Source: Paracentrotus lividus (Eukaryota > Echinodermata > Echinoidea > Camarodonta > Echinidae). From it: a stretch of DNA of 64,000 bases. Both the position numbers and the translations under genes were made by a program. The notes under the pieces are model-generated. The model had not been told where the DNA came from. It was given only the letters and a program-made list of their open reading frames with translations, and ran no database searches. Location of the stretch: positions 73,610,537 to 73,674,536 of the forward strand of contig CALNVZ010000174.1 in the NCBI GenBank assembly GCA_940671915.1. The letters run 5' to 3'. Of the stretch, positions 13,001 to 22,700 are shown piece by piece. Positions within the stretch are counted from its first letter, which is position 1. Every line of letters starts with the position of its first letter.

Positions 13001-13271
13001 TCTAAATTTTATTGTGACTATTGTTCATTGGAAGGCACAATAGTAGTGTATTTCATATGCTAACGTGATCATTCGAGCGTCGTGCATAAATTATGGAGTA
13101 AAAATTTCTACGTGTGGGCGAGACTTGGGCGTGGTCGTGAAGCCTCTGCAAATCGTAACTCCATATTTTTTTAACTAACATAAATATAAACATATGGGAC
13201 TCGTCTTGGTGAATAATATTTACCTCGCTCTTTCTCGAGCCTACACGAACAGTTTCAATCTTATCAGCCAT
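1039..13271 (-). CDS. HMBS: Hydroxymethylbilane synthase (porphobilinogen deaminase), complete, 9 coding exons
   Basis: Cytosolic third enzyme of haem synthesis; it joins four porphobilinogens into hydroxymethylbilane on a dipyrromethane cofactor. Coding exons, in transcript order: 13271-13224, 6447-6375, 5856-5673, 5215-5138, 4122-4047, 3474-3361, 2589-2377, 2007-1915 and 1230-1039. They total 1071 bp and join without a frame break into 356 codons plus TAA; the human housekeeping form is 361 aa. All introns are GT-AG. Visible family motifs are VGSRKS (R13), VHSLKDMP with catalytic Asp86, GTSSVRR (R136, R137), RGNLNTRL (R154, R160), SQGALGIE and [11 protein letters not shown] with the cofactor cysteine Cys248. 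Every one is offset by 13 from human numbering, which supports the exon joins. The start is the ATG opening [15 protein letters not shown]. The protein lacks most of the longer human N-terminal extension. Introns hold many repeats; intron 1 is 6.8 kb. Confidence 0.97.
1486..1526. repeat. Truncated end of a short inverted-repeat element (GGGTGGTGTTTC family)
   Basis: Ends in CTTTGAGAAACACCCCT, close to the right terminus of the fuller copy at 2635-2820. It lies in HMBS intron 8. Confidence 0.4.
2635..2820. mobile_element. MITE with GGGTGGTGTTTCACAAA terminal inverted repeats
   Basis: A 186-bp element in HMBS intron 6. The left end GGGTGGTGTTTCACAAA is mirrored by TTTGTGAAACACCACCC at the right end; the inner arms also match (GTTAAGTAGAGCTAAG against CTTAAGT sequences). 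There is no coding capacity. Confidence 0.75.
3063..3190 (+). repeat. Partial copy of the 29889-30534 foldback element family
   Basis: GAATTCCTGCACAACCTTAA followed by the rest of an arm parallels 30335-30450 (GAATTCCTGCACAGCCTC...). Single arm only, in HMBS intron 6. Confidence 0.5.
3640..4033 (+). mobile_element. Inverted-repeat DNA element, family R (CAGTCTGTGTCAAATAAAA), copy 1
   Basis: Starts CAGTCTGTGTCAAATAAAA and matches copies at 32769-33244 and 36353-36795 along its length (shared blocks such as TACAATCAAGAAAAATCCAT and GCGCATCAGCAAG). The right terminus is degenerate. It fills most of HMBS intron 5 and stops about 13 bp short of the exon 5 splice donor. Confidence 0.7.
6910..7256. 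mobile_element. Non-autonomous DNA element with GGGGGTTACTCA / TGAGTGACCCCC ends
   Basis: Roughly 50-bp imperfect terminal inverted repeats: GTGCTACTCCTGCGCGTCCCC at left mirrors GGGGACTCGCATGGGTAGCAC at right. No transposase. In HMBS intron 1. Confidence 0.65.
7350..7660 (+). repeat. Dispersed repeat, copy 1 (second copy at 26270-26570)
   Basis: Shares long blocks with the second copy, including AAAACCAATGGGGAATCTC, AGCAGAGGTCT and AAAACTATACACCAGG. Nature unknown; no open frame. In HMBS intron 1. Confidence 0.6.
7682..8447. mobile_element. 766-bp element with 20-bp perfect terminal inverted repeats
   Basis: Left end TTGTTTTACGATCAGGGTAC (7682-7701) is the exact reverse complement of 8428-8447. 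No coding capacity is seen. In HMBS intron 1. Confidence 0.75.
8621..10484. mobile_element. 1.86-kb non-autonomous DNA transposon, TA-flanked
   Basis: Terminal inverted repeats of about 50 bp: TACCCAACAAAAAAAGTAAG plus a C-run at left against the mirrored right end (GACTTACTTTTTTTGTTGGG preceded by a G-run). Both ends abut TA, fitting a TA target duplication. AT-rich interior without transposase; it contains the long hairpin 8831-9013. Confidence 0.7.
8831..9013. repeat. Long near-perfect hairpin inside the 1.86-kb element
   Basis: Arms of roughly 70 bp (for example GTGCAGTCAGACCGGCCAGA and its reverse complement) around a loop of about 40 bp. The left arm includes TTGAAGATGCTAGTACTAC, mirrored at 8995-9013. 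Confidence 0.85.
10560..11310 (+). repeat. Pyrimidine-rich degenerate minisatellite
   Basis: Repeated units of roughly 35-40 bp such as TTCATTGTTTTTCTCTCTTT and CCTTATG. Interrupted at about 10677-11030 by an inverted-repeat element. Open frames through it are low-complexity Phe/Leu/Ser strings and are not genes. Confidence 0.7.
10677..11030. mobile_element. hAT-like MITE inserted in the pyrimidine minisatellite
   Basis: Left end GCAATGCTCAACACTAAC and right end (reverse complement) GCAACGCTCAAAATTAGC form imperfect inverted repeats. Subterminal TTGCCCTGCAGGGCAA is a 16-bp palindrome, and TTGCCCCGGGCAA occurs on the other side. The end sequence resembles hAT-type termini; class is an inference. 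Confidence 0.55.
11502..12476. mobile_element. AAAGGGGGAAGTTCACCCTGG element, copy 1, with internal insertion
   Basis: Long inverted arms: AAGTTCACCCTGGAATTTTA at left, CACACTGCCAGG on the opposite strand at right. Internal arm blocks GACCAAAAAATAGTGAAGTT and AATCAAAACT also mirror each other. About 480 bp (roughly 11875-12366) interrupts the right arm compared with copy 2 at 49563-50087. Confidence 0.7.
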
Positions 13272-13797
13272 CCTTCACACTTGATATTGAAATTCAAAAT
13301 TTTTAAAATCAGCTCTCAGCATTGATTAATCAAGATTTTTTGAATGTCCTTGCTGATTTGATATATTTTTATAGCGATTATCAGTAATATCACTTTCTCG
13401 AAAAATGTAAACACACGTGCAATGACCTTCAACCCGGAAGTACAATACTTGTGCTTCAACATGATGAGATAATGTAGTTCTAGATATTGTCTAAAATAGC
13501 CAATCAAAGGATTAATGCTCTCAAATGTTGTTATATATACTCCAAATAAATGAATGACGCTAATATTTACATCCACTAAACCTTGTTTTACATTTAAAAT
13601 TTAGTAATAGGTGGAACGATTTTCTATATTCTTCCGCGCGAGTTGTGATCCGCCTCAATCTCCACATCACTCGTATTGTACGTGGCCGCAATACGTGTAA
13701 CAAGAGTTAGCTCTCTGAGTAAAAATTACACTTTATGACTTGGGCCTTGGGGACGGCAGAATTGACGTAAAATTCAACAAGGAAACATATTTGCACG
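13272..13797. promoter_or_regulatory. Bidirectional promoter shared by HMBS and ARCN1
   Basis: The 526 bp between the two divergent start codons. It includes both 5' UTRs, since neither transcription start can be seen. It carries ACCCGGAAGT at 13432-13441 (ETS/GABP consensus), an E-box CACGTG at 13414-13419 and a CCAAT box at 13500-13504. No clear TATA box is placed for either gene. ETS sites without TATA are typical of divergent housekeeping promoters. Function is inferred from gene layout and motifs only. Confidence 0.7.
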
Positions 13798-16700
13798 ATG
13801 GTAAGATAACCTTAGTTCATGTGTTATTAAAAAGAATTAGAAAATATGAGCCTTGTCATGGAATTTGTCACCCTCTTCTCTCTGTGTGGGCGCTCACTGT
13901 GTACAAAGTCAATGGGAGTAGAAAAAAAAAACTAGAATGTGCGCAGAGGGATGTCAAAAGCACTGAGCAGTGAGTGTGAGTGTGACTGTGTCTGTGCAAT
14001 GAAAATAAATAAAACAAGGGGCAGTGATGAGTGAATTTGCCGAATTTTAATGGTCATGGATGGACTGGTGACTTATTCCATGATAATGTCAAAATACGAT
14101 TAAGCTATGAATTTAAATTTTGAAATGTAAAATAAATATCATTCTCAAATGAATTGTGGAGGAAGTTCAATTTCCACCCCCCCCCCAAAAAAAAAAAAAT
14201 CAAGATTTTGTTTTCTTCATTGCATTTTTTTTCTTCATTTCTATAAAAAGAATATTGACAAGGTCAAGGATACGGTGCAACAGCCACTCAAAATAAATTG
14301 ATAACAGCACACCTGTGTCATTGTGTGTGCAGCATGCGTGTCTATGATATCTTGGACGTTCAGCTTTTGCTATTCATTGAAATTTGAAGATCTAACGTTG
14401 GGTCTAATTTAGGGCCTATTCATAACGTTAGATCTGAACAAAACATTCTCGTCAGTTTGCAAATTATCTCGTTGGTGTAGTCTAGACTACCATGAGTACT
14501 GAGTAAGACAGTAACACTGACGATTCTGGTTCTGCTCCCACTATTCCTCGTCTTTTTTGACTAAATAAATTGCAATTTTTTTTTTTTTATTGTTATAAAA
14601 AATTATTTTGAAACTTAAAAAAAAACTTTTTCCATCAGTTATGTTTATATAGATCTAGACCTCTAGACCTAGATCTATGTTTAGAATATTATAACCATTT
14701 CCATATTTAATTTTTCAATTTGGGTGGCTGTCGCAAAAGGAACTCTTGCCATACAGTGTAGTGCTACAATATTTGTTGATGATGATAGGCCTATGATAAC
14801 CTTAGCTTCTAGTTGTAAGGAATAAGAAAAATGACAACCCTATGTAGACTTGTTAGATCTTACTGCCGCAGACATGAATTGGACGGGCTGAGTAGGCCAA
14901 CATTAGAGTCTACACAAGTCGCAAGGAAATGGAATTGCCCTTTTTCCCTAGCTGGCATGTAAAATATATACAATGCTGGCAAAAGTTGAAGTCTAGGCCT
15001 AGATCTTCTTACTATACTGTGATAATATGTAGGCCTACCCTTTTTTTTAATGATGACAATGATCACATCTGAACTGCCCAGCTCTTGGATTTTGCATCAA
15101 TTGTGTTTTAGCATTTTGCACAAGAATATTCATCATTTAACAGAGACTGGTCCTGTATAATTTGAGATTATATTTGTGTGTTGAAGGGCACCTCCAATAA
15201 ATTTCATCAATCATAACTGCAAAATATCTGATTGCAAAACTTGCCATGTTCAGCTTTCACTCCATGTAACTTGTGTAAAGAAGTCTATTTGAGCTCTATT
15301 CAAGTGCCAAAATAATTTTTGTTAATTGATTTAACTAATATATAGAATTAACAAAAAGCACTTAAAACATTGTATTAAAAGCACTATAAAAATGCTGAAT
15401 TATTATTGTTATTCATTTCTGTAGGTGCTGTTGGCAGCCGCCATTTGTACCAAGAGCGGGAAGGCTCTTGTCTCTCGTCAGTTTGTGGAGATGACGAGAT
15501 CCCGCATCGAGGGCCTTCTGGCAGCCTTCCCCAAGCTTATGAACACTGGCAAACAGCACACATTTGTTGAGACTGAGAGTGTGAGATATGTGTATCAACC
15601 CCTAGAGAAACTCTATATGCTTCTGATTACTACCAAGACAAGTAACATCCTCGAAGATCTGGAAACCCTGAGATTATTTTCTAGAGTGGTAAGTGAGAAA
15701 AAGAGGAAAAATATAAGAGAGAAAAATATCCTGATTACTGACTTTTTACTGAATTTTGCAGATTCTAACTATTTATGTTTATTGAACTGAGTATTATGTT
15801 TAAAAAAAAGAAGAACTTTTCCACTGACTGAGTAGAAAGTGTATTATATCAGATTAGGGCTAAATAGAACAAATAAAAACAATACTCATCAAGCAGGTAG
15901 GTTACAAAAAAGAAGATAAACATTTTATGTTTGATGAATTTCGAAATCACATCATAAATATATTTGAATCTTACAATTTAGACTAGAAAATATATCACCA
16001 GCGTTTTCTTTATTACCTTACTAAATGAATGACCATTTAGGATTCCCAAAACGGGGAGAACTGAATACATGTTAAATGACGTTGTAATATCTACTAAATC
16101 ATTCCCCTTTTTCTTTTCAGATCCCAGAGTATTGTAGAGCGATGGAAGAGAGTGAAATCCTTGACCACTCCTTTGAATTAATCTTTGCCTTTGATGAGAT
16201 TGTTGCCCTGGGATATAGGGAGAGCGTGAACCTGGCTCAGATCCGTACTTTCACTGAGATGGATTCACATGAAGAGAAAGTATTTCAAGCAGTCAGAGAG
16301 GTGAGTGCTGACCACAATGGTCCTTGTAAAAAAAAATTTAAAAAATTTAAAAAAAATCTTTGTATATTTCATTAATAGGGAGGGGAATAGGGAGATATAT
16401 CGCAAATCTTTGACAAATTGCGAGAGAGTTGGATACCTACCAAAAAGGCCAGTTCTTAAAAAAAATCCATTAGGTAGGAAAATTTGCCAAATTAGCAACA
16501 CTAGCTCCTCCCATTAAAAAAGGGCTAGATAAAACACATAAAGATTGTTCTTGAAGGAGGCCTTTGATATATTTTACTTTGAAATACTTGGTGCATGAAG
16601 CCAATAATATTCATTGTCATTCTTAAACCTAGTCTCAAGAGAAAGAAGCCAAACAGAAGATGAAGGAGCGTGCCAGGGAACTAGCCAAGCAGAGGCAAGA

Positions 16701-19700
16701 AGCCATACGATCAGGGAAGAGAGCGACGGGTTACGGTAGCGGTGGCGGGGGCTATGGGTCGTCTAGCTCATCAGGGATGTCCAGCTCAATGTCAATCGTC
16801 ACACCAGAGAAACACATAGAATCAAAACCAATCAAGTGAGTGCATTCTAACTTCCATTGTCTCAACGGGAAGTGCACCCTTTGAGTCATTTTTGTTTTTT
16901 AAAATAAAGATTTGTAATAGAAAATAATTAAGGAAATTAAAGAAATTGGAAAAGTAATAGGGAGGTAATAAAGGCGAACAAGTATATAGCGAAAACTCTC
17001 ATACATGTTCGTTTATTAAATATAATTTTTGCTGCCAATTTGATGGTCAAAAAAAAAAGTGCCTGTGGATGTATTAACCAAAAGAGTTTTTTTTTTAATC
17101 TCTTGTACGCAGATCATCAGCGACAGGCAAGGCCATGAAGCTTGGCAAGTCAACGAAGAGCACAGATATCTTTGTGGATAAACTGAGATTAGAAGGAGAG
17201 GAGGTCACATCTAATGTTTCAAAGAACAGACAGTCTTCTAACGTTGCTAAAACCATCACACCTGCCAGCAAAACAGAAGGGTATGTATTCTAATAGATAT
17301 AAATTAATCTGGATTGAAGTCCATCCCTCGTCTTCTCCCAGGGATGGGTGGGTGTGAAGTTTATATGCAAAAATGGAGTTACACCGAGAATAAGAATTTA
17401 AACTGCAACTGTGGTACGCCGCATGTCATGGGGCACCTCCTTCGATATCCAAACTTTAGGGAGAGCTGCAACCAAGAAGATGTGGTGGCTCCAAATGAGA
17501 GGGCTTTGCAATTTGCAACGTTGTGGCAAAATATCTATTCATTTGTGTTAGTAGTGGCATGAAGGAAGAAGTAATTGAAACATCATATGATGTTAAGTGC
17601 TTAACAGAAATACCGTCGTTTTGTCAAATAGATCAAACTCAACTGCCCAAGAGTACTACTTTCCTGGCTATAGAAGCACAAAAATAGATTCATATCTTTC
17701 CAAAGAATATTGATAACATTGCTATTGCTCAAACCCATTACCCTCGCTTCTCCTGATAAGTGTACGAAAGTCACTTTAACCTTGGTTGTTAGGCAGTTCA
17801 ATAAATAATGTTTGATCTATTTTACAACTTGAAACATGCATCACACTCTCTCAATTTTCTTACTTCCCATTCACCATAACATTACTGACATCATTGGTAG
17901 TTCATGCATTGCTTCACAGGGCTTGCGCCTAACTTTTTTTTTGTGGTGGCCAGCCGGGCCACTTAGGAATGAGATCTGGGTGACCAAATGCATTATCAGG
18001 TGGCCAAATTTTCACAATTTCATTTTTTGCACTAGGCCTTTACCAAGTTTATATTAGCATTGGCATTGCACGATAATGGACATGGATATTGCATTATTAA
18101 CCTAGTATGTATTTAATTGACAAGGTATAAGCCACACCCCCAGATTTGGCCCCCCGCCCCCCCCACCCCCCCAAAAAAAAAGAGAAAGAGAAAGGTCCAA
18201 TATGAATGCGCAATTTTGTCACAGAGCTCTAAATTTACGCTTGTCGCTATGGTTTTGCTGCTGTTTATTCAAATTAATTTAAATAAACCGTTGACTCAAC
18301 AGTGGACTCATTAATTTAAAACAGTGGCTCATTATGTCAAAAGCATAGCAACTGGCGTATATCTCGTGCAAAATGACAAAATCGCGCATTCATATTGGAC
18401 CTTTTCAATGTACGCGCTAAAATTAAGCGTAATTATTACATGAATATTCACAAATCCGCGGATCCGTGGGTTTGGCAGAAACCACCTTTGTGAATTCGGG
18501 CCATTATGTTTTCGGGTTGTCCGTCCGTCCGTACGTCCGTCCCGTTTTCGTTCTCGCGCATAACTTAAGAACCATTTGACGGATCACTTTCAAACTTGGA
18601 TCATGTTGCATAGGTAGGGACAATGATCTGATTAGACTTTGGGGTCATTAGGTCAAAGGTCAAAGGTCACAGAGGTCATTGTATGCATGAAATGGCTCGT
18701 TCTCGCCATAACTTAAAAACCGTTTGACGGGTCAACTTCAAACTTGGGTAATGTCTGCCTATGGGAGGGGCAATGAACTGATTAGATTTTAGGGTCATGA
18801 GGTCAAAAGTCAAAGGTCACAGATGTCATTGTATACATGAAAATGGTTCGTTTCTCGCAATAACTTAAGAACTGTGTGACGGGTCAACTTCAAACTTGAG
18901 TAATGTGTGCATATGGGAGGGACAATGATCTGATTAGATTTGGGGTCATGAGGTCAAAGGTCAAAGGTCACAAAGATCAAGAAATAGGTGAAAATAGCTC
19001 GTTCCCACAATAACTCAAGAACCGTTTCACTAATCATTTTCATACTTGGTAAATGTGTGCATACTGGGGTAACAATGATCTGTTAAGATTTTGGGGTCAT
19101 GAGGTCAAAGGTCAAAGGTCACAGAGATAAAGAAGTAGGTGAAAATAGCTCGTTCCCACAATAACTCAAGAACCGTTTCACTAATCATCTTCATACTTGG
19201 TAAATGTGTGCATACTGAGGTAACAATGATCTGTTAAGATTTTGGGGTCATGAGGTCAAAGGTCACAGAGGTCAATAAATAGGTGAAAATAGCTCGATTC
19301 TCACAATAACTCAAGAACCGTGACACTAATCATCTTCATACTTGGTAAATGTTTGCATACTGGGGTGACAATTATCTGATAAGATTTTAGGGTCATGAAG
19401 TTAAATGTGTCAAAGGTCAAAGGTCACAGAGGTCATTGTATACATAAAAATAGTTTGTTCTCGTGATAACTTCAGAACCGTTTGAGGGATAAACTTGAAA
19501 CTTGGGTCATATGTGCATATATGAGGGTCAATAAACTTATTAGATTTTGGGGTCATGAGGTCAAAGGTCACAGGTCATTGTGTACGTGAAAATGGCTCTC
19601 GTTCTTGCGATAACTTAAGAACCGTTTGAGGGATCAACTTCAAACTTGGATCATATTTACATATGGGAGGGACAATGAACTTATCAGATTTTGGGGTCAT

Positions 19701-22700
19701 GAGGTCAAAGGTCACAGAGGTCATTGTGTACATGAAAATGGCTTGTTCTCGCAATAAACTTAAAAACCGTTTGACGGATCAATTTCAAACTTGGGTCATA
19801 TGTGCATATGGGACGGACAATAAACTGATTAGAATTTAGAGTCATGAGGTCAAAGTTCAAAGGTCACAGACGTCATTGTATACATGAAAATGGCACGTTC
19901 TTGCTGTAACTTCTGAACCGTTTTATGGATCAACTTCAAACTTGGGTCATGTGGGAGGAAAGATGAACTGATTAGATTTTTGAGGTCAGGACATCAAAGG
20001 TCACTGGTTATTTATGTAAATGACTCGTTTGTGCAATTTCTAAAGGACCTTTGACAGATCAACTTAAACATGTTTATCCTTTTTATTACATCAGTAGCCA
20101 TCCTTCCTGAGTTGGAAATAATTCTGATGATACAACTTTAATAGATTTGGGGTCAATATCTCAAAGATGTCATGGTATAAATGGATGTAAAATACTCAAC
20201 ATGCGCATGCCTTTTTTTTCCGATGTGGCAATACGGAGGCATGCCTTCCGACCGTGCGCGGTCGAAGATTCATCTAGTTTTAACTGCAAAGGGTCTGCAT
20301 GCAGCATAGACTATCAGTGTCTTGTGCATGCAATCGACACCGCCGCTTATATACTGCATATAGCTGCACACCGCCGATCATCGAGCCAGCTCGATGTTTT
20401 GAAAACTGTCTGTGGCCATGCGAAACTGTTCTTATCAGAGGTTCTGTGGTTATTTTTGGACCTGTCCGTAACTGATTTCTCAAAAAGGATATCTAAGGGT
20501 AAGATTGCTTGTGCGATTGTTACATTTGATGCTGCATTTTGTTGTGAATTTGAGGTAACTGCATTTTATTTTGATCATCGCGATTACCACACATCGCTGA
20601 AGTCTGGGCCGCTGGCATCGGGTGTTTAGATGCTCACAACCTGGTAGGCTGTTCAAATATTTGGGTGGCCTGCCGGGCCAGCCAGTTGGAGATTTCAGGT
20701 GGCCCGACGCTGTTTCAGGTGGCCATTGGCACCGGGCCACCGCTAAATTTGAGCCCTGCTTCATTTGATCCTTGTTTTGCTGCCTTTCTTTAGAATTCAC
20801 ATACGAGTGGAAGAGAAGATGACAGTATCAACTGGAAGAGACGGTGGTGTTCAAGCTCTAGATGTTCATGGTATGATCACACTCCGTATCTCAGACCAGA
20901 AATATGGCAAGATCAAGATCGGTGTAGCAAATAATGATGACAAAGGAGCACAATTGCAGGTAAATGTCTTCCACGGGACTATCATTTATGTTTTAATTCT
21001 GTTTTCAAACTGTAAAGTGTACAGTGCGTACTTGAAAAAACTAAAAGAGTTAAGAGTCAGTCATGTAAGTCAAGCAATTAATGGAAAATTAAATGCATAA
21101 TATTAATATTTATCTTCTTTCTTTTGAAGCCCAATACAATACAAAGAGCCGCACATATTTGAGTTAGGAGATTTTGAAAGTTAAATGTCAAAATCGAATT
21201 GTGCAGATAAAAGCATTGGAAACGGCACGGGATGCCCGTTACAAGGGAACAACTCTTTTTATTTACTATTGTTGAGATATTTGATGAAAGAAACCCAACA
21301 AGAACATGATTTGCAGATGAAGCAAGGTTGTTGCATTCTTCCAAATCACACCCACTCATTGTGGGTAATTTGATATTCACAATATACTTTTAAACAATTG
21401 TTGCTTATCTATGTCTGGCTCTTTGGAAATACTGTATAAGTGGTTATTTTCGCGGTGACTTTATTTTCGCGAATTTCGCGAGTTTGTCTTCGCGAAAATT
21501 TCCACTTCAATACAAGGCTATTTATAGTAGTGAAATCATCACCAAAATCGCGAAATTTTGCTCTCGCGAATTTCCCCAACTAGTCCCAAATCGCGAAAAT
21601 ATCTGGACGCGAAAATATTGGCTTATACAGTACATTAGATGCCAAATGAAAGGATAAAGGTTGACTTGTGAAATAATACACTTAATATTTCATTAATTAC
21701 TTGCTTTTACAGAGATATATGAACCGTTCAGGTTCAGCTTTTACTGGGACACACTGTGTAAGGGATTATTTTCCAATTGTTTTATTTTCAATAATATGCG
21801 AGTCGGTCCTTGCGTTATTTCAGCTCCTTTGATATGTAATTATGTTTTCATTTTTGTTCTTTTGCCCTTACAGACACATCCCAATGTAGACAAGAAATTA
21901 TTTGCATCTCAGTCTTATATTGGTATGAAGATTCCAGACCGGCCTTTCCCTGTTAACAATGATGTTGGTGTCCTCAAATGGAGATTTCAATCAACGGATG
22001 AGACCTTAATCCCATTATTAAGTGAGTAATCACAGTGTTTTTTTAAAATGAAATAAAGACACTATCTTTTTAGAGTAACAGTGAACGTGGTTGAATACTG
22101 AGGCATTGCTTGACCATTTTGTTACAATTGATGTCAGTCAAAGTTACCTGTTTGAACCTTTTTGAAATTAGAAGTTTCAGGCTCAAACACTATGGCCCTT
22201 ATTCTGGAGCGAGGACAGGGTTTGTTTAAGTTGCAAGTTTGTACGAAGCTTTTATTTGATCCTTTTGTGTGATGTTGACTGATGCATCAGACAAAAGGAT
22301 CACACAATAGCTTTGCACGAATTTGCGACTCCTACAAACTCGATCTTTGGTTCAGAAGATGGGCCTATCTGTGTGTAAAGGGACATTTGCCTCTTTCTTA
22401 TTTAATTGTTCTTTGTTAATGCAAAAGGTGGCGAAACTTTCAGGGAGGGGGGACTTAATTAAATGTTTTATCCACTATTATATCATGCTCTGGGGATATG
22501 ATCTTTTGGGAAGTCTGTAAAATATGTTGCGTGTCATATATCGGATGTTTTGTGAAGCAATCCCCAGGTCTTCATTGTAATTTGGGTATAAGATATAACT
22601 GACATTTATTATTCTCTCTCCATTTTTGCTTCAGTCAACTGCTGGCCCTCGCCCAACAATGAGGGCGGTTGTGATGTGAACATAGAATATGAGCTTCTAC

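Noticed and set aside
14646..14680. Short palindrome of AGATCTAG words in ARCN1 intron 1
   Set aside because: Arms of only 10 bp in low-complexity sequence; no supporting feature.
15413..15598. Minus-strand 61-codon frame opposite ARCN1 exon 2
   Set aside because: Shadow of a strongly conserved plus-strand exon.
18520..20060. Regularly spaced repeats considered as a CRISPR array
   Set aside because: Units are about 150 bp, diverged along their whole length and lack spacers; the genome is animal.
20147..20629. 160-codon open frame in ARCN1 intron 5
   Set aside because: Lies inside a repeat element, starts in the last minisatellite units and resembles no known protein.
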